Source: Penicillus capitatus
Taxonomy: Eukaryota > Chlorophyta
Direction of reading: 5' to 3'
Assembly (NCBI GenBank): GCA_965649825.1
Contig: OZ287696.1
Location: forward strand, 1,922,001-1,986,000
DNA: 64,000 nt
Within the stretch, counting starts at the first letter, position 1. Every line of letters begins with the position of its first letter. The notes below the pieces were generated by a model. The model had not been told where the DNA came from, did not search any database, and worked only from the letters and a program-made list of their open reading frames with translations. The translations under genes and the position numbers were made by a program. Shown in pieces: positions 1 to 9,326 of this stretch.

Positions 1-396
1 TGAGAACCTCGACCTTTTCTCTTGTTTCTATAACTTGCTGAGACAACCGAATGATCCTCAAATATTTTCTGTCGGCAACCCGATCTAAACAACGACCCTC
101 AAGAGCGAACGCATGGAGTGCACGAACATACCATTATATTCTATCGGTCTCACCTGAACGTAGCGCATTGTTCTCAACTGATTGATCACTCTATACAGTG
201 TCTCTTTCTCTGGATAGAATTCCATCTCTTTGAGATACTCCCACATCTTCTCGAACAGGAGTTCTCTCGTGGGAGTCTTCAGCAGCAGCCTCACGACAGG
301 TGTCGTCTCGACCGGCATCCCAGGCAAAAGATATCTCCGATAACTCGGATGTAGAGCCGCTTTCTGTGACCATTTCCATCGATCCTTCTGTTCCAT
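1..396 (-). CDS. Small winged-helix-like protein, copy B (3' end beyond left edge)
   Basis: I do not recognise the family. The first exon (396 down to 132) starts at the ATG followed by EQKDRWKW. A 47-nt GT-AG intron (131-85) follows, and a second exon runs off the window at position 1, so the stop is missing. The protein is basic and helical. Its core MWEYLKEMEFYPEKETLYRV followed by INQLRTMRYVQVRP lines up without a gap with LWDTLQEYEVYMTKASMKKD and LKRLKALGYVTYLPP of the next gene, so the two are diverged tandem duplicates. The helix-helix-strand shape suggests a small winged-helix or organelle ribosomal type protein, which is inference only. The stop of copy A lies 91 nt upstream on the same strand. 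Confidence 0.6.
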
Positions 397-487
397 TTCA
401 TTAAAGGTCACTTTCGTCGTAAGCTGAAGGCAAAATGCGTCGATCGGTCCTGGTGGAGGACTCCCACCTAATCACGAAGCACATCTG

Positions 488-859
488 CTACGACTCAGTT
501 GTATCGATGTGACCTTTTGGAGGTGGAAGGTAGGTCACATACCCAAGCGCTTTCAGTCGCTTTAGATCTTTCTTCATGCTTGCTTTAGTCATGTACACTT
601 CATACTCCTGTCGAAGGCAGCGCCGTTGGCAGTGGATATCACATAGGATAGATACCTGAAGGGTGTCCCAAAGATTGGTGTGGGTGAACACTTTTGAGTC
701 CTGTTCGTAGAGCGTTTTGATAATGGCTGCCGTCCTGCTTGGAGCATCCGGCAAGACATACTTGTCTTCGACGCTCGGTTTGCCGAAATACGACAGCCAG
801 CGACACGAAACGGCGTTTCGCGTGGACGTCTGCGCTAAACGCTTCAAACAGAGAAGCAT
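488..859 (-). CDS. Small winged-helix-like protein, copy A
   Basis: The exons are 859-656 and 607-488, separated by a 48-nt GT-AG intron. Removing it joins LWDTLQ to EYEVYMTKASMKKD and gives a 107-aa protein. The N-terminus (MLLCLKRLAQTSTRNAV) is basic and hydroxylated like a mitochondrial presequence. The core is homologous to copy B next door. The family is unknown to me; a mitochondrial ribosome-associated role would fit but is not shown. The ATG sits one base after the stop codon of the upstream gene on the same strand (TGA G ATG), which raises the possibility of a shared transcript. Confidence 0.6.
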   Translation of the reverse strand: MLLCLKRLAQTSTRNAVSCRWLSYFGKPSVEDKYVLPDAPSRTAAIIKTLYEQDSKVFTHTNLWDTLQVSILCDIHCQRRCLRQEYEVYMTKASMKKDLKRLKALGYVTYLPPPKGHIDTTES

Positions 860-860
860 C

Positions 861-2035
861 TCACAACGTCAGAAGCTCCAAGCGTTTGTCGAATTGAACA
901 AGAAGAGCACGAGGTCGCAGGCAGCAGAATGCCCGAACCGTTTCCGTGATCATCAACGTCTGAAGAAGGTGAGCGTGACCCTTGGGCGAGAAGCTCAAAA
1001 CGTGAAAACAATCATCTACATCCATGACCACCGCACCTCCTACACACATAGCCACTCCCGCACAGAACAGCAACTCAAGGTGATTGATGCCTGCAGCGCT
1101 GGGCTGGATGGGAAGGCAGTGAACGGCCGCGATCTGTTTTGTCAGATTCTGAGGGTGGACAGTCAAGGAGGCGACATGTCGATCTGGCGAGAGGACAAAA
1201 GAATAGATCTCTCCTTTGGCATCGAGTAGAACACCCTGTGTGAGTTGATACGCTTCCAGAGAGATCCATTCGTCGCAGGGCAGTGAACATTGGCACATTC
1301 CGACGGTTTGGATCACAGGCTCTCGGTGAATCAGAGATCTCAGCGAGCAGGATCGCAGTTTCGCTTCGTGGATGTAGAAGAGGTGGGTGTCTGTCAGGCA
1401 CAGATGTCTGGACGGTGCTGTCGCAGGAATGGTGCTGCAGAGAAAGAGCTCGACGACATGCTTCTCGGATTCCTTCATCCGTACGGCATAGATGGCGATT
1501 TCGGATTCTGTTACCAGCAGCAGGGCATTGGTAGCGGCCTTCAGGACGCTGCGTTTTGATCCAATAGCAACCGTCCGATGCGCATTGCCCTTCTCTCGAT
1601 CTCTTAACACGACTGCTTGGCAGTGCGTGAAACCGGAAGAGACGTAATTCTCATGATCACACTCCATGAAGGATAGACTCGAGCCTTCTCACACGACGTC
1701 GTGGAAAACAGTGAATTTCGCTTTGTAGTTGAGATGAACCTTTGGAATCGGATTGGGTCAAGATGACTGCCATCTGTCTCTCCTCCACCGAACCATTCCT
1801 GCATCACAGCGTTCTTTATCTGCTGTTTCTGGCTTTGCTGGAGAGACGGGTGGGATCGCTTGAGTGACATAAACGTCACATCAGATGCTACATGTAAGAT
1901 TGAGGGTTCTGCTTTGTGCTGAAGCGACTGGAGTTCCAAGGCGCCGTTGTTCAATAGCAATGCGACATAGGCGCTGTGAGCATCGCACACGAGACGTTTC
2001 GCCTGAGCGTCATCGTTTCGCAATGTCCACCGCAT
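861..2035 (-). CDS. Unknown 365-aa protein, beta-propeller-like
   Basis: There are two exons, 2035-1693 and 1615-861, with a 77-nt GTGAGA...AAG intron between them. The summed coding length is an exact multiple of three. The start MRWTLRNDD is chosen because the divergent prefoldin gene begins only 57 bp away. The protein alternates short hydrophobic strands such as AYVALLLNNGALELQSL, ALLLVTESEIAIYAV and RALLVQFDKRLELLTL. This periodicity resembles a WD-like propeller, but clear WD signatures are missing and I cannot assign a family. It ends TGA one base before the next ATG on the same strand. Confidence 0.6.
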
Positions 2036-2092
2036 GACCGTACGTCTTCGTCTTCGTCGACACCTTGTACGACATCTGTTGCTGACCCGTCC

Positions 2093-2637
2093 ATGTCGTC
2101 AGCCATCGCTTCTCTGCAAGAAAGCCTTCGAAACACCACGGACAAGTTAAACACGCTTAAACGCGGCATGCCTTTCTCCTCTGTTCTCTCCCATCGCCCA
2201 CGGCGCTGTGCACAGAGCTGCAATCGAATCAGCAAGCCCGACAGCAACTCCTGCAACAGAAGAATGAGAACGTGATGGTCTTGGAGGTCGTGCATCTTCA
2301 TCAAGATGTCCTATGCGATCAAGCAACTGTACAGGAGTTGAATGTGCTCACCGATGATGCCAATGTCTACAAGCTTATTGGACCGGCTCTCATTAAACAA
2401 GATCCTGTCGAGGCCAAATCGAATGTCCGCAAGAGATTGGAATTCATCGAGAGCGAGCTCACACGTTCCGAGCATCAATTCAAGTCGTTGGAATCGAAGA
2501 TCAACGAACAGCATCGAGAGGTGATGCTCTCTTACACACACCCAACCGTCTTATCGAAGCGTATCCCTTTGTGGCAGAGTTTGGCATTGCAGAAAAAGAT
2601 TCAGAGCCTATCGGCTAAGAAAGGAAAGAATGGTTAA
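2093..2637 (+). CDS. PFDN6: Prefoldin subunit 6
   Basis: This is a beta-type prefoldin subunit, part of the hexameric chaperone that hands nascent actin and tubulin to CCT. The exons are 2093-2165, 2216-2286 and 2335-2637 (148 aa). Two coiled-coil arms flank the conserved hairpin, with VLTDDANVYKLIGPALIKQD in the middle as in other subunit 6 proteins. Splicing of intron 2 (48 nt) gives a gap-free match through NVMVLEELNVL. Intron 1 (2166-2215, 50 nt) keeps the frame only if it starts with GC (GCATGC), so it is a GC-AG intron. The C-terminus is longer than usual and Lys-rich. The gene is divergent from the upstream unknown gene and convergent with the MAPR gene, with 41 bp between stops. Confidence 0.92.
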
Positions 2638-2678
2638 TGGATAAAGAACGAGAGGAGCATGCAAGCTCTGTCCGTTTC

Positions 2679-3557
2679 TCACTGAGGTTGGACAATGTGG
2701 CCAACGACGTTGTACTTGAAACGGAACTTGCATTCCCACTCCTTTAACTGATCCAGATCGCCCTTCGTCAATCCATCCAGATTCGCCGTGCAGTCGTTCG
2801 TATCCAAAGAGACCAAAGCAAAGGCCCGTGCACACTCGCGCCCCGCAAATGGATAGATCCCTATAAGACAGCTCTCACTCTTTGTTTCTCACACTTAACA
2901 ATCGCATGCCATCCGGTCCGTAATAATCAGGAGATGATGTGACGTCGAAGATGACACCGGAAATGGCCAAGTACATTGGCTTCGAAGGATTGCTGCCGTT
3001 GTACTGCTGCAACTCCTCCAGCGTCAGCTTCTTCCCTGGAACAATCTATAAGCATGGTCGCTCAAATTGCATCATCTTTATCCGAAGACACGCACTCTGC
3101 CCACGACCGGATATTTAGCATCGAGTCTGACGATCCAGTCGTGTAACGTCTGAAGCTCTTTGTCCGTACAGTTGCTCACATCATCCGTAAAATCGTCCGC
3201 CTCCAAGCTCATCTTGGCCAGTGCTCTGGCACACTCCTTGCCCGCCATCACGGCATAGGAGCCACCTGTATCCATCAACTCTAGGCAAGACGGAATGGGC
3301 ATTAAGGGATATGACATGCCTCGTCCGTAGAATTCTCTCCCTTCTGTGACGTTGTAGACGCGTCCCTTGACAGACAGGAGAATGGGACGGAAGGGATCGA
3401 ACCCGGCAAACATTTCGAGCGTTTCGAGCGTTATCTCGCCATACTGCGTGTGCTCCGGGGTGGCCGGCTTGTACGTCCACGCGTCCCAGAGCTTTACCAA
3501 AAAATACACGGCGGCGACAACCACGAAGATCACCGTCAGCAACAGGTCCCAATTCAT
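2679..3557 (-). CDS. Membrane-anchored protein with two tandem MAPR (cytochrome b5-like haem) domains
   Basis: The exons are 3557-3320, 3265-3096, 3045-2910 and 2860-2679 (241 aa). An N-terminal membrane segment (LLLTVIFVVVAAVYFL) precedes two copies of the progesterone-receptor-membrane-component fold. Domain 1 covers about residues 40-140 (ITLETLEMFAGFD, LSVKGRVYNVT, EFYGRGGSYAVMAGKECARA). Domain 2 covers about residues 145-235 (LTLEELQQYNG, LAISGVIFDVT, DYYGPDGIYPFAGRECARAF). Family members bind haem through a Tyr in the YG(P) loop; both loops keep Tyr. The known role is haem or sterol binding at the ER. Introns 1 and 3 interrupt the two domains at the same place (YGxG|G), and both are GC-AG introns beginning GCATG. 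The domain and its intron were therefore probably duplicated together. Confidence 0.88.
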
Positions 3558-4507
3558 GACGCAAGAATGACGCTCTTGTGACGATGCGTTCGTACGTGAA
3601 GCGTTCAGTGTACGGTGAATGAACAGTTTTGTCACAAACGTGTCATGATTGTACTGCCTTTTGGCCTTTCGTCTATTCTACTGTCCTGACAGGACTGTTG
3701 GTTGGTGTACACAATTGAGAGAGGACGTTTATCAGGAAGTCATGATAGTTGCCGAATACCGACCGCAATACCACATAGGCAGGTACACAGCACAACGAGC
3801 AAATGCATCTCATTTATCGAATCTTTGCGTTATCTGCGTTCATCCACTGCTTCCTTTAACCCGCGTTTCCTAGATTGGCCAAGATTAAGTTGCTTAACCC
3901 CCTTGACCTCAAATGAAGGATGTGTAGTTTCAATCTTCATTTCCACCGCTTGGTCATTGTCACATCCCCCACCAGTCATGCGCTTCCCTCATAAATGAAA
4001 AATAAAAAAGTGTTCTGCAGCGAGATGGAACACATCTTTCTTTTTTTGCTTTCTTGAGAGTGGAATGACTGACGAGAGAGATTGTCCCGTCGCAAACCCT
4101 TGAAGCCACAGCTGATCTGCAATTGATTGAACAGATCTGCTGTTCAGTCGCCTTGCCTTTCATTCATATCATATCAGGAAGAACAGTACCCAATCATGCG
4201 TGTCATGTATATAGAGAAATGAACACACCAGGACTTCCGATTCTGGGAACCAAAGCAACCCTTTTTATCTTTCCGTGTATCAGTGTTGCGGTAAAAGAGG
4301 GTGGACACACGCAGAACGTGTAAAAATATGTGAGTACCAGCAACAAATCAATGTTCTTATCTGCCTAACTTCACACATCTTTGAATTTGACTTCCTTCGC
4401 AAAAATAAAAGAGAAATAAAAGAAAAGAGAGACATTCCTTCTTCAGCCAGATGGCTTATACCCCCTGCTGAAAGACCAGGATGTGCACAAACAAAGAAAT
4501 TCGCCGC
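3558..4507. other. Gene-free interval between the MAPR and kinase genes
   Basis: This is about 950 bp between the start of the MAPR gene and the stop of the kinase gene, both on the minus strand. Only short frames with no recognisable protein are present. The part near 4400-4430 is A-rich on the plus strand. I see no RNA gene or repeat. It probably holds the MAPR promoter and the kinase 3' UTR. Confidence 0.5.
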
Positions 4508-5823
4508 TTAGACGGGCGCCGGATACGCTTCCACGGATGCTGCCGTTGCTGTCGAAGGCAATACGACCTGTTCAAACAATCCAAGTCCCAATCTCTGTTG
4601 CTGTTTCTTCAGATGTCTGCTCAGAAAAGGATGATTCAGAGCAGACTCTGCTGTCAAACGTGTGGCGTAGTTCGGATTCAAGAGTCCCTTCACAAACTCC
4701 ACACATTCAGGACTCACTCGGCACCAGGGTTCGGAGCTGAAGTCTGGGGTAGTGTAGATGACGCCCTTGAGCACATCTTTCTCAGACTTGAGTCGCGATT
4801 CTTCATAACTGTCCCAGAAGGGAAGTCGTCCAGTCATGAGACGATAGAGCATAACACCCAGACTCCACATATCAGCCTCCGTGTGATAACTGCCAGCAAA
4901 GACCTCTGGTGCCCAGTGTGTAGGTGTCCCTACTTTATTCGAACACCGACCTTTCCCTGTATACTGACTCGTGCCAAAGTCGATGCCTTTCAGCCAACCA
5001 CTCGGCAGCAGATTGGTTCCGTGCTTGAACATGTGATACTCGACGCGATTGGCAACAACAAAGTTTGCTGCCTTCACATCACCATGTACAATTTTCTTTG
5101 CATGGCACTCCGATAACATCCTCAGTGCCTCGACGGCTACCATTGCAAGTTGGCGCTCGTTCAGTGGCCCATTCGTCTAACAGCAGCACCACCATTTAAT
5201 CTCATTTCTGGCAAAAGAGTGAGACAGCAAGCAGGTCATACTTTCAGGTAGCTTTCGAGATCCCCGCCCTTGCAGAGTTCCGTCACGATGTACATCTTGT
5301 CTTCCAGTTGATAGGATCCTTGGAGTTGCACAACCGAATCACATCCTCTGAGATCATCGAGTACATCGATCTCGCGCTGTATCTTACAATCAGAGAGTAC
5401 GCAGCAACCGTCGCCACGGCGCACTTCTTTAATCGCCACTTCGCGTCCAGTCGAAATTTCCGTCGCGTTATAGACTGTACCGTAGGAGCCGCGACCCAGT
5501 TCGCCCTTAATCTCATAACGCGAACCGATCGGGTCCTTCGGCTCAACGAACACAGGTTCGGCATGAGTGACGTCCAGCTCGACTTCATCTTCCTGTTTCT
5601 TCGGCGCAAAAACTTCGTCCCACGGTATCTGACGGTTCGGAGGCGAGACGAGGCGAGGCAGTCCAGCTCGAAGAATGGAGCCAACGTTCACGGGGTCTGG
5701 TTTCTTCACGGTGCCCACAAATCGCGTTTTGGTTGCTTCGCGTCCACCCTGCACGGTTGTCGTGCCGCTCTGTGCAGAGGCGGAGGTCGCCACAGGTACG
5801 CGCATGCATGAAAGACTCAGCAT
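4508..5823 (-). CDS. Serine/threonine protein kinase, CAMK-like
   Basis: Two exons, 5823-5242 and 5176-4508 (416 aa), are separated by a 65-nt intron that contains TCTCACTCTTTTGCC. The kinase domain starts near residue 105: glycine loop GELGRGSYGTV, Lys in EVAIKEV, hinge IVTELCKGGDL, catalytic loop KKIVHGDVKAANF, IDFGTS, GTPTHWAPEVF and the CAMK-like DMWSLGVMLYRLMTGRLPF. It resembles the catalytic half of plant and protist calcium-dependent kinases, but no EF-hands follow. HGDVK replaces the usual HRDLK: the catalytic Asp is kept and Arg is Gly, so it is a non-RD kinase and activation-loop control may differ. The 100-residue N-terminus is unconserved. An upstream exon cannot be excluded. Confidence 0.85.
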
Positions 5824-6068
5824 CTCGTCGTCGTCGTAACGGATATGTTGGGACAGCTGCTATCGGCGCTATCGTAGAATCGAGACAGACAACGATGATA
5901 TATCTGGCGAAATCTAAACAGCACGTATAGACCTCTGTGTCTTCTTCGACTCTGTAAACATGGAAGAAGAAAAGGACGCTGTGCAATGCCGAATGGCACG
6001 AGGTGGGTCCGTTGTGAGGCTGACGTAGCGCCGATCAGGACAGTGACGTATGACAGGACACCGTCACA

Positions 6069-7675
6069 TCAAGGCGCCGCATATTCGAGCAGAAATTCCC
6101 ACAAAACGCGCTTCTTCAATGCCTCGTGCAAAATGCACCACCATTCGATGGATCCACACACCAGAGCAGCATCCTCTGCCGAAGTCGAGGTCGATTCCTT
6201 CATCCAATCACCCTGAATAGTAGCCTCTTGACGATAATCGTCTATCTCTTGCTTCATGGTAACATAGAAAGACCTGCATTCGTCTGGAAATGTATGCTCT
6301 GTGGTGATAGAAGATGGTGCCTTACTCGAAGAAGAGATTCTCAGAGGGGGCGGCATTTGTGAGGGCCTTGAGATCATCGAGAATGGAGCTGGATGTTTGG
6401 AGGTGTTGTCGGCACGCCTGGGCGATGTCTTTGTAAGCAGCTATGGTCGATCCCTGATTGAGGAAGGTAAAGAGATCGACCATGATGGGACTGACGGCGC
6501 CATCGGCACACAGATTCAGCTTAACAATTTCTGCCATCTCTCCTTCGATGCGCAAATGTCGCTTCAGTTCCTTCAACTGATCATCCGTGATGGACCCTCT
6601 TTTGGCAGGATACCGTTGAAAGAACCACTCCAGAATATCATCCAAGTTTCCAAAGAGCACAAATTCGTCTCTTGGATTGTAGAGAGGCACAAATCCGTAG
6701 TAAAGAAGAAAATACTCGTTGCTGTGATCGCCATAAGATACAAAGAGCTCTTCTCCTTCCACAATCGTCGTCTTGGCCTGAATAACCATGCACCATTCCT
6801 TTGGATCGGTCGCATTCTTTTTGGCTGGCAGCCAGCCGTACGTCACATTGGCCAGCGGATGATCCAGAAAGAGTTCGTTCGTGTGGAGATCTCCATGATT
6901 CATGAGATCCACGAAAGGGATCAGAATCTCTTGTCCCATGCCATTACCAAAAGACCGTGACTGAATGACAGCCAAAGCCCATCGGATATCTTCCTCCGAA
7001 ACCTCTGGCAGTTTGATCTGATGCAGCAGAAAGGACACCGTTTCTTCGTAGTACCTCCACAGCGACGACACATGGACCCGCCATGAGTTGGATGGGAGAA
7101 TACTGGACGATCTTGTTCAAAGACTCTTGGCAGATAGAACGATGGGGAAGCCGCGCGTAGACATTCTTGGGATTGGGGAATGGCTGTGGCAAGCAGTGGA
7201 TATAAGGATCAAAGCTGCTTTCTTTTTTGGCAACTCTCAACAGTTTAGCCGCCAGTCGAATGACTGTATCCGGCAGCTCCGTATCCGCAATGGACATATT
7301 CGATTCCTGATCATGGGGATAGACCATGATTGTCATGTCCATCGGTAATCTGAGAATCTCTTCGCCTGATGTCGCACTTACCCACGACAGAATGCTGTTG
7401 GCATTGCTGGATTACCCACCTTTAACGAAATCGCGTGTGCTGAAGAGGCCGCGTCCCGAACAGGAACTCTGTCCAATGCGCACTCCTGCATTCTTCATTC
7501 CATGATCATCCAGCCAACCGACGAGACGCTCCTCGACGCCGCTGTTCTGTTCAGAGATCGTCAGAAGGCGACGCTGCTGTCGACAAAGCGTTCGTGCGAT
7601 ATCCGGTGTTCGCAGTTGTCGGACAGCGGCGTTCAGACCCGCCCGCCGCAATACATGCAACATTACTGTGTTCAT
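6069..7675 (-). CDS. SET-domain protein lysine methyltransferase, Rubisco-LSMT type
   Basis: The family uses S-adenosylmethionine to methylate Lys in non-histone proteins such as Rubisco large subunit, aldolase or ribosomal proteins. The first exon (7675-7420) ends in SGRGLFSTRDFVKG, the SET N-motif. After a 54-nt intron (7419-7366) comes EEILRLPMDM. The second SET half is clear: VIQSRSF, ILIPFVDLMNH (the NH motif), ELFVSYGDHSNEYFLLYYGF. A 52-nt intron (6325-6274) leads to the C-terminal substrate-binding helices. The join near 7069-7103 changes frame and I could not settle that intron, so the central 20 or so residues are uncertain. The gene is divergent from proteasome alpha-5 with only 27 bp between start codons, a shared promoter. 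Confidence 0.82.
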
Positions 7676-7702
7676 TAACGCGCCGCTGTCGACGTTTTCG
7701 CA

Positions 7703-8600
7703 ATGTTCTTGACGCGCAGTGAGTATGATCGTGGGGTCAATACCTTCAGTCCAGAGGGCCGACTGTTTCAAGTCGAATACGCCATTGAGGCGATCAAACT
7801 TGGATCCACGGCAGTGGGTATCCACACGCGCGAAGGCGTCGTTCTGGCCGTGGAGAAACGCATCACGTCGCCATTGCTCGAGCCCACGAGTGTTGAAAAG
7901 CTCTTGGAAATCGACAGCCACATTGGCTGCGCCGTGAGTGGACTGACAGCTGACGCACGTACGCTGGTCGAGCATGCACGGGTCGAAACACAAAACCACC
8001 GTTTCACCTACGACGAGCCCATGCCAGTGGAATCCTGCACACAGACACTCTGTGACTTGGCACTGAGGTCAGGACGCAATGTAGGTGGGATGTCGATTAG
8101 AAGTGCCAAGTGTTCTATAGGTTTGGCGAAGATGGGGATGATGATGACGACGAAGGGGGTGGCATGAGTCGACCCTTTGGCGTGGCGTTGCTGCTGGGCG
8201 GATGGGATGAAAAGGGAGCCGTCCTTTTTCACGCCGATCCCTCCGGGACATTTGTTCGGTACGACGCCAAAGCCATCGGAAGCGGCTCAGAAGGTGCACA
8301 AACAAATCTACAAGAAAGCTATCGGTATGTTGCCCTCGTACCCATTCCCAGCAAAAGTGTGACGTCACACTTTTGTCAGAAAAGACTTGACACTCAAGGA
8401 AGCGGAAGTCATGGCGCTGGCTACTCTCAAACAGGTCGTCTGCATTGGCTGAGATGGTCACACGTGTGAGAAGACTTCAAATGTGAAAGTAGGTCATGGA
8501 GGAGAAGATCACGTCTGTGAATGTGGACATCGCCACCGTGGCGCCGACCTATCATCTCTATTCGAAAGCAGAGATCGAGGATGTGCTATCACGAATCTGA
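7703..8600 (+). CDS. PSMA5: 20S proteasome subunit alpha-5
   Basis: This is an alpha-ring subunit of the 20S core particle and is not itself proteolytic. The exons are 7703-8067, 8121-8324, 8380-8434 and 8493-8600 (243 aa, the family length). The alpha N-terminal signature [20 protein letters not shown] is followed by [45 protein letters not shown] and KDLTLKEAE, ending [13 protein letters not shown]. The introns are 53, 55 and 58 nt. Intron 2 contains a perfect 22-bp palindrome with TGACGTCA at its centre. The acidic loop [13 protein letters not shown] near residue 125 is more acidic than in animals. The mS38 gene starts 44 nt after the stop on the same strand. Confidence 0.97.
8353..8374. 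repeat. 22-bp perfect palindrome with a TGACGTCA core inside a PSMA5 intron
   Basis: Each half is AAAAGTGTGAC and its exact complement, just upstream of the 3' splice site of PSMA5 intron 2. The centre is a full CRE/bZIP site. The outer parts match the CACACTTTT motif seen in many introns of this window. Confidence 0.8.
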
Positions 8601-8644
8601 TCCAGACGCGTGCGCTGTCATTATTAACGATCATCATTTCTTTG

Positions 8645-9082
8645 ATGTTTCGCGGCACACGGCTGAAGGGCAACGCGACCTTGCACGGTGTGCGCGATGC
8701 TCTCTTCAGGACCTCGCTCTTGCCCGACGCCTCGTATCCTATGCGCGATGTGACGTCTGCAATGGCCGGAGGGACGACGTCGGAAATCACCGCTCCTATG
8801 CACCTATACCATGCCGAAACTCCGTTTCTCAACCTGGAGCGGTGGCTGCCGTGTTCGAAGTCGCATCTCCACTGGTCGTTTCAAGATCCCGTTGACGTGT
8901 CACTTCAACACGATCCCTTTGAACCGTGGATGTCCACAGAGGTGCTGCCACTGAGCAAAGACGTCATCGACATGTTCTGCGGACAACGAGTGCGGAGCAC
9001 CAAGATGCGACGCAAGAGAATGATGAAGCGTCACAAACATCGAAAGCGACTGAAGAAGAATAGAAACAAGACGAAACGTTGA
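8645..9082 (+). CDS. Mitochondrial small-subunit ribosomal protein mS38 (AURKAIP1/COX24 family)
   Basis: A single-exon frame of 145 aa. The diagnostic part is the C-terminal basic block STKMRRKRMMKRHKHRKRLK, which matches the mS38/Cox24 signature (K-x-R-R-x-K-M-x-x-H-K-x-R-K) at the mRNA side of the mitoribosome. The rest is unconserved, as is usual for this family, and begins MFRGTRLKGNA, compatible with mitochondrial targeting. I chose the ATG at 8645 because upstream sequence belongs to the last PSMA5 exon. The gap to the PSMA5 stop is 44 nt, so the two may share a transcript. Confidence 0.8.
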   Translation: MFRGTRLKGNATLHGVRDALFRTSLLPDASYPMRDVTSAMAGGTTSEITAPMHLYHAETPFLNLERWLPCSKSHLHWSFQDPVDVSLQHDPFEPWMSTEVLPLSKDVIDMFCGQRVRSTKMRRKRMMKRHKHRKRLKKNRNKTKR

Positions 9083-9326
9083 CCAGTCGCCAGTGACCCC
9101 AATGCCATTGATCGGAAGATGGGGTTTGCGGGGGCCGCGTGTTCAACGGGATGTCGAATCATTGGCTTCAGCAGACGGTTGCGTTTATGTCGTGGTTTCA
9201 AAGGAGCTCTGGCTCTGGCTATTCGTCGGTTATTCATTGCGGACGGACGCGCATTTGTTCGGCCACGTGCGCATCGAATTTCATTCTTTTGCCGGCTAAG
9301 CGACGGACTGTTCTACACTGGGACGC

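Noticed and set aside
4481-5116. 211-aa plus-strand frame
   Set aside because: It is the antisense of the kinase exon, whose catalytic motifs are clear on the minus strand.
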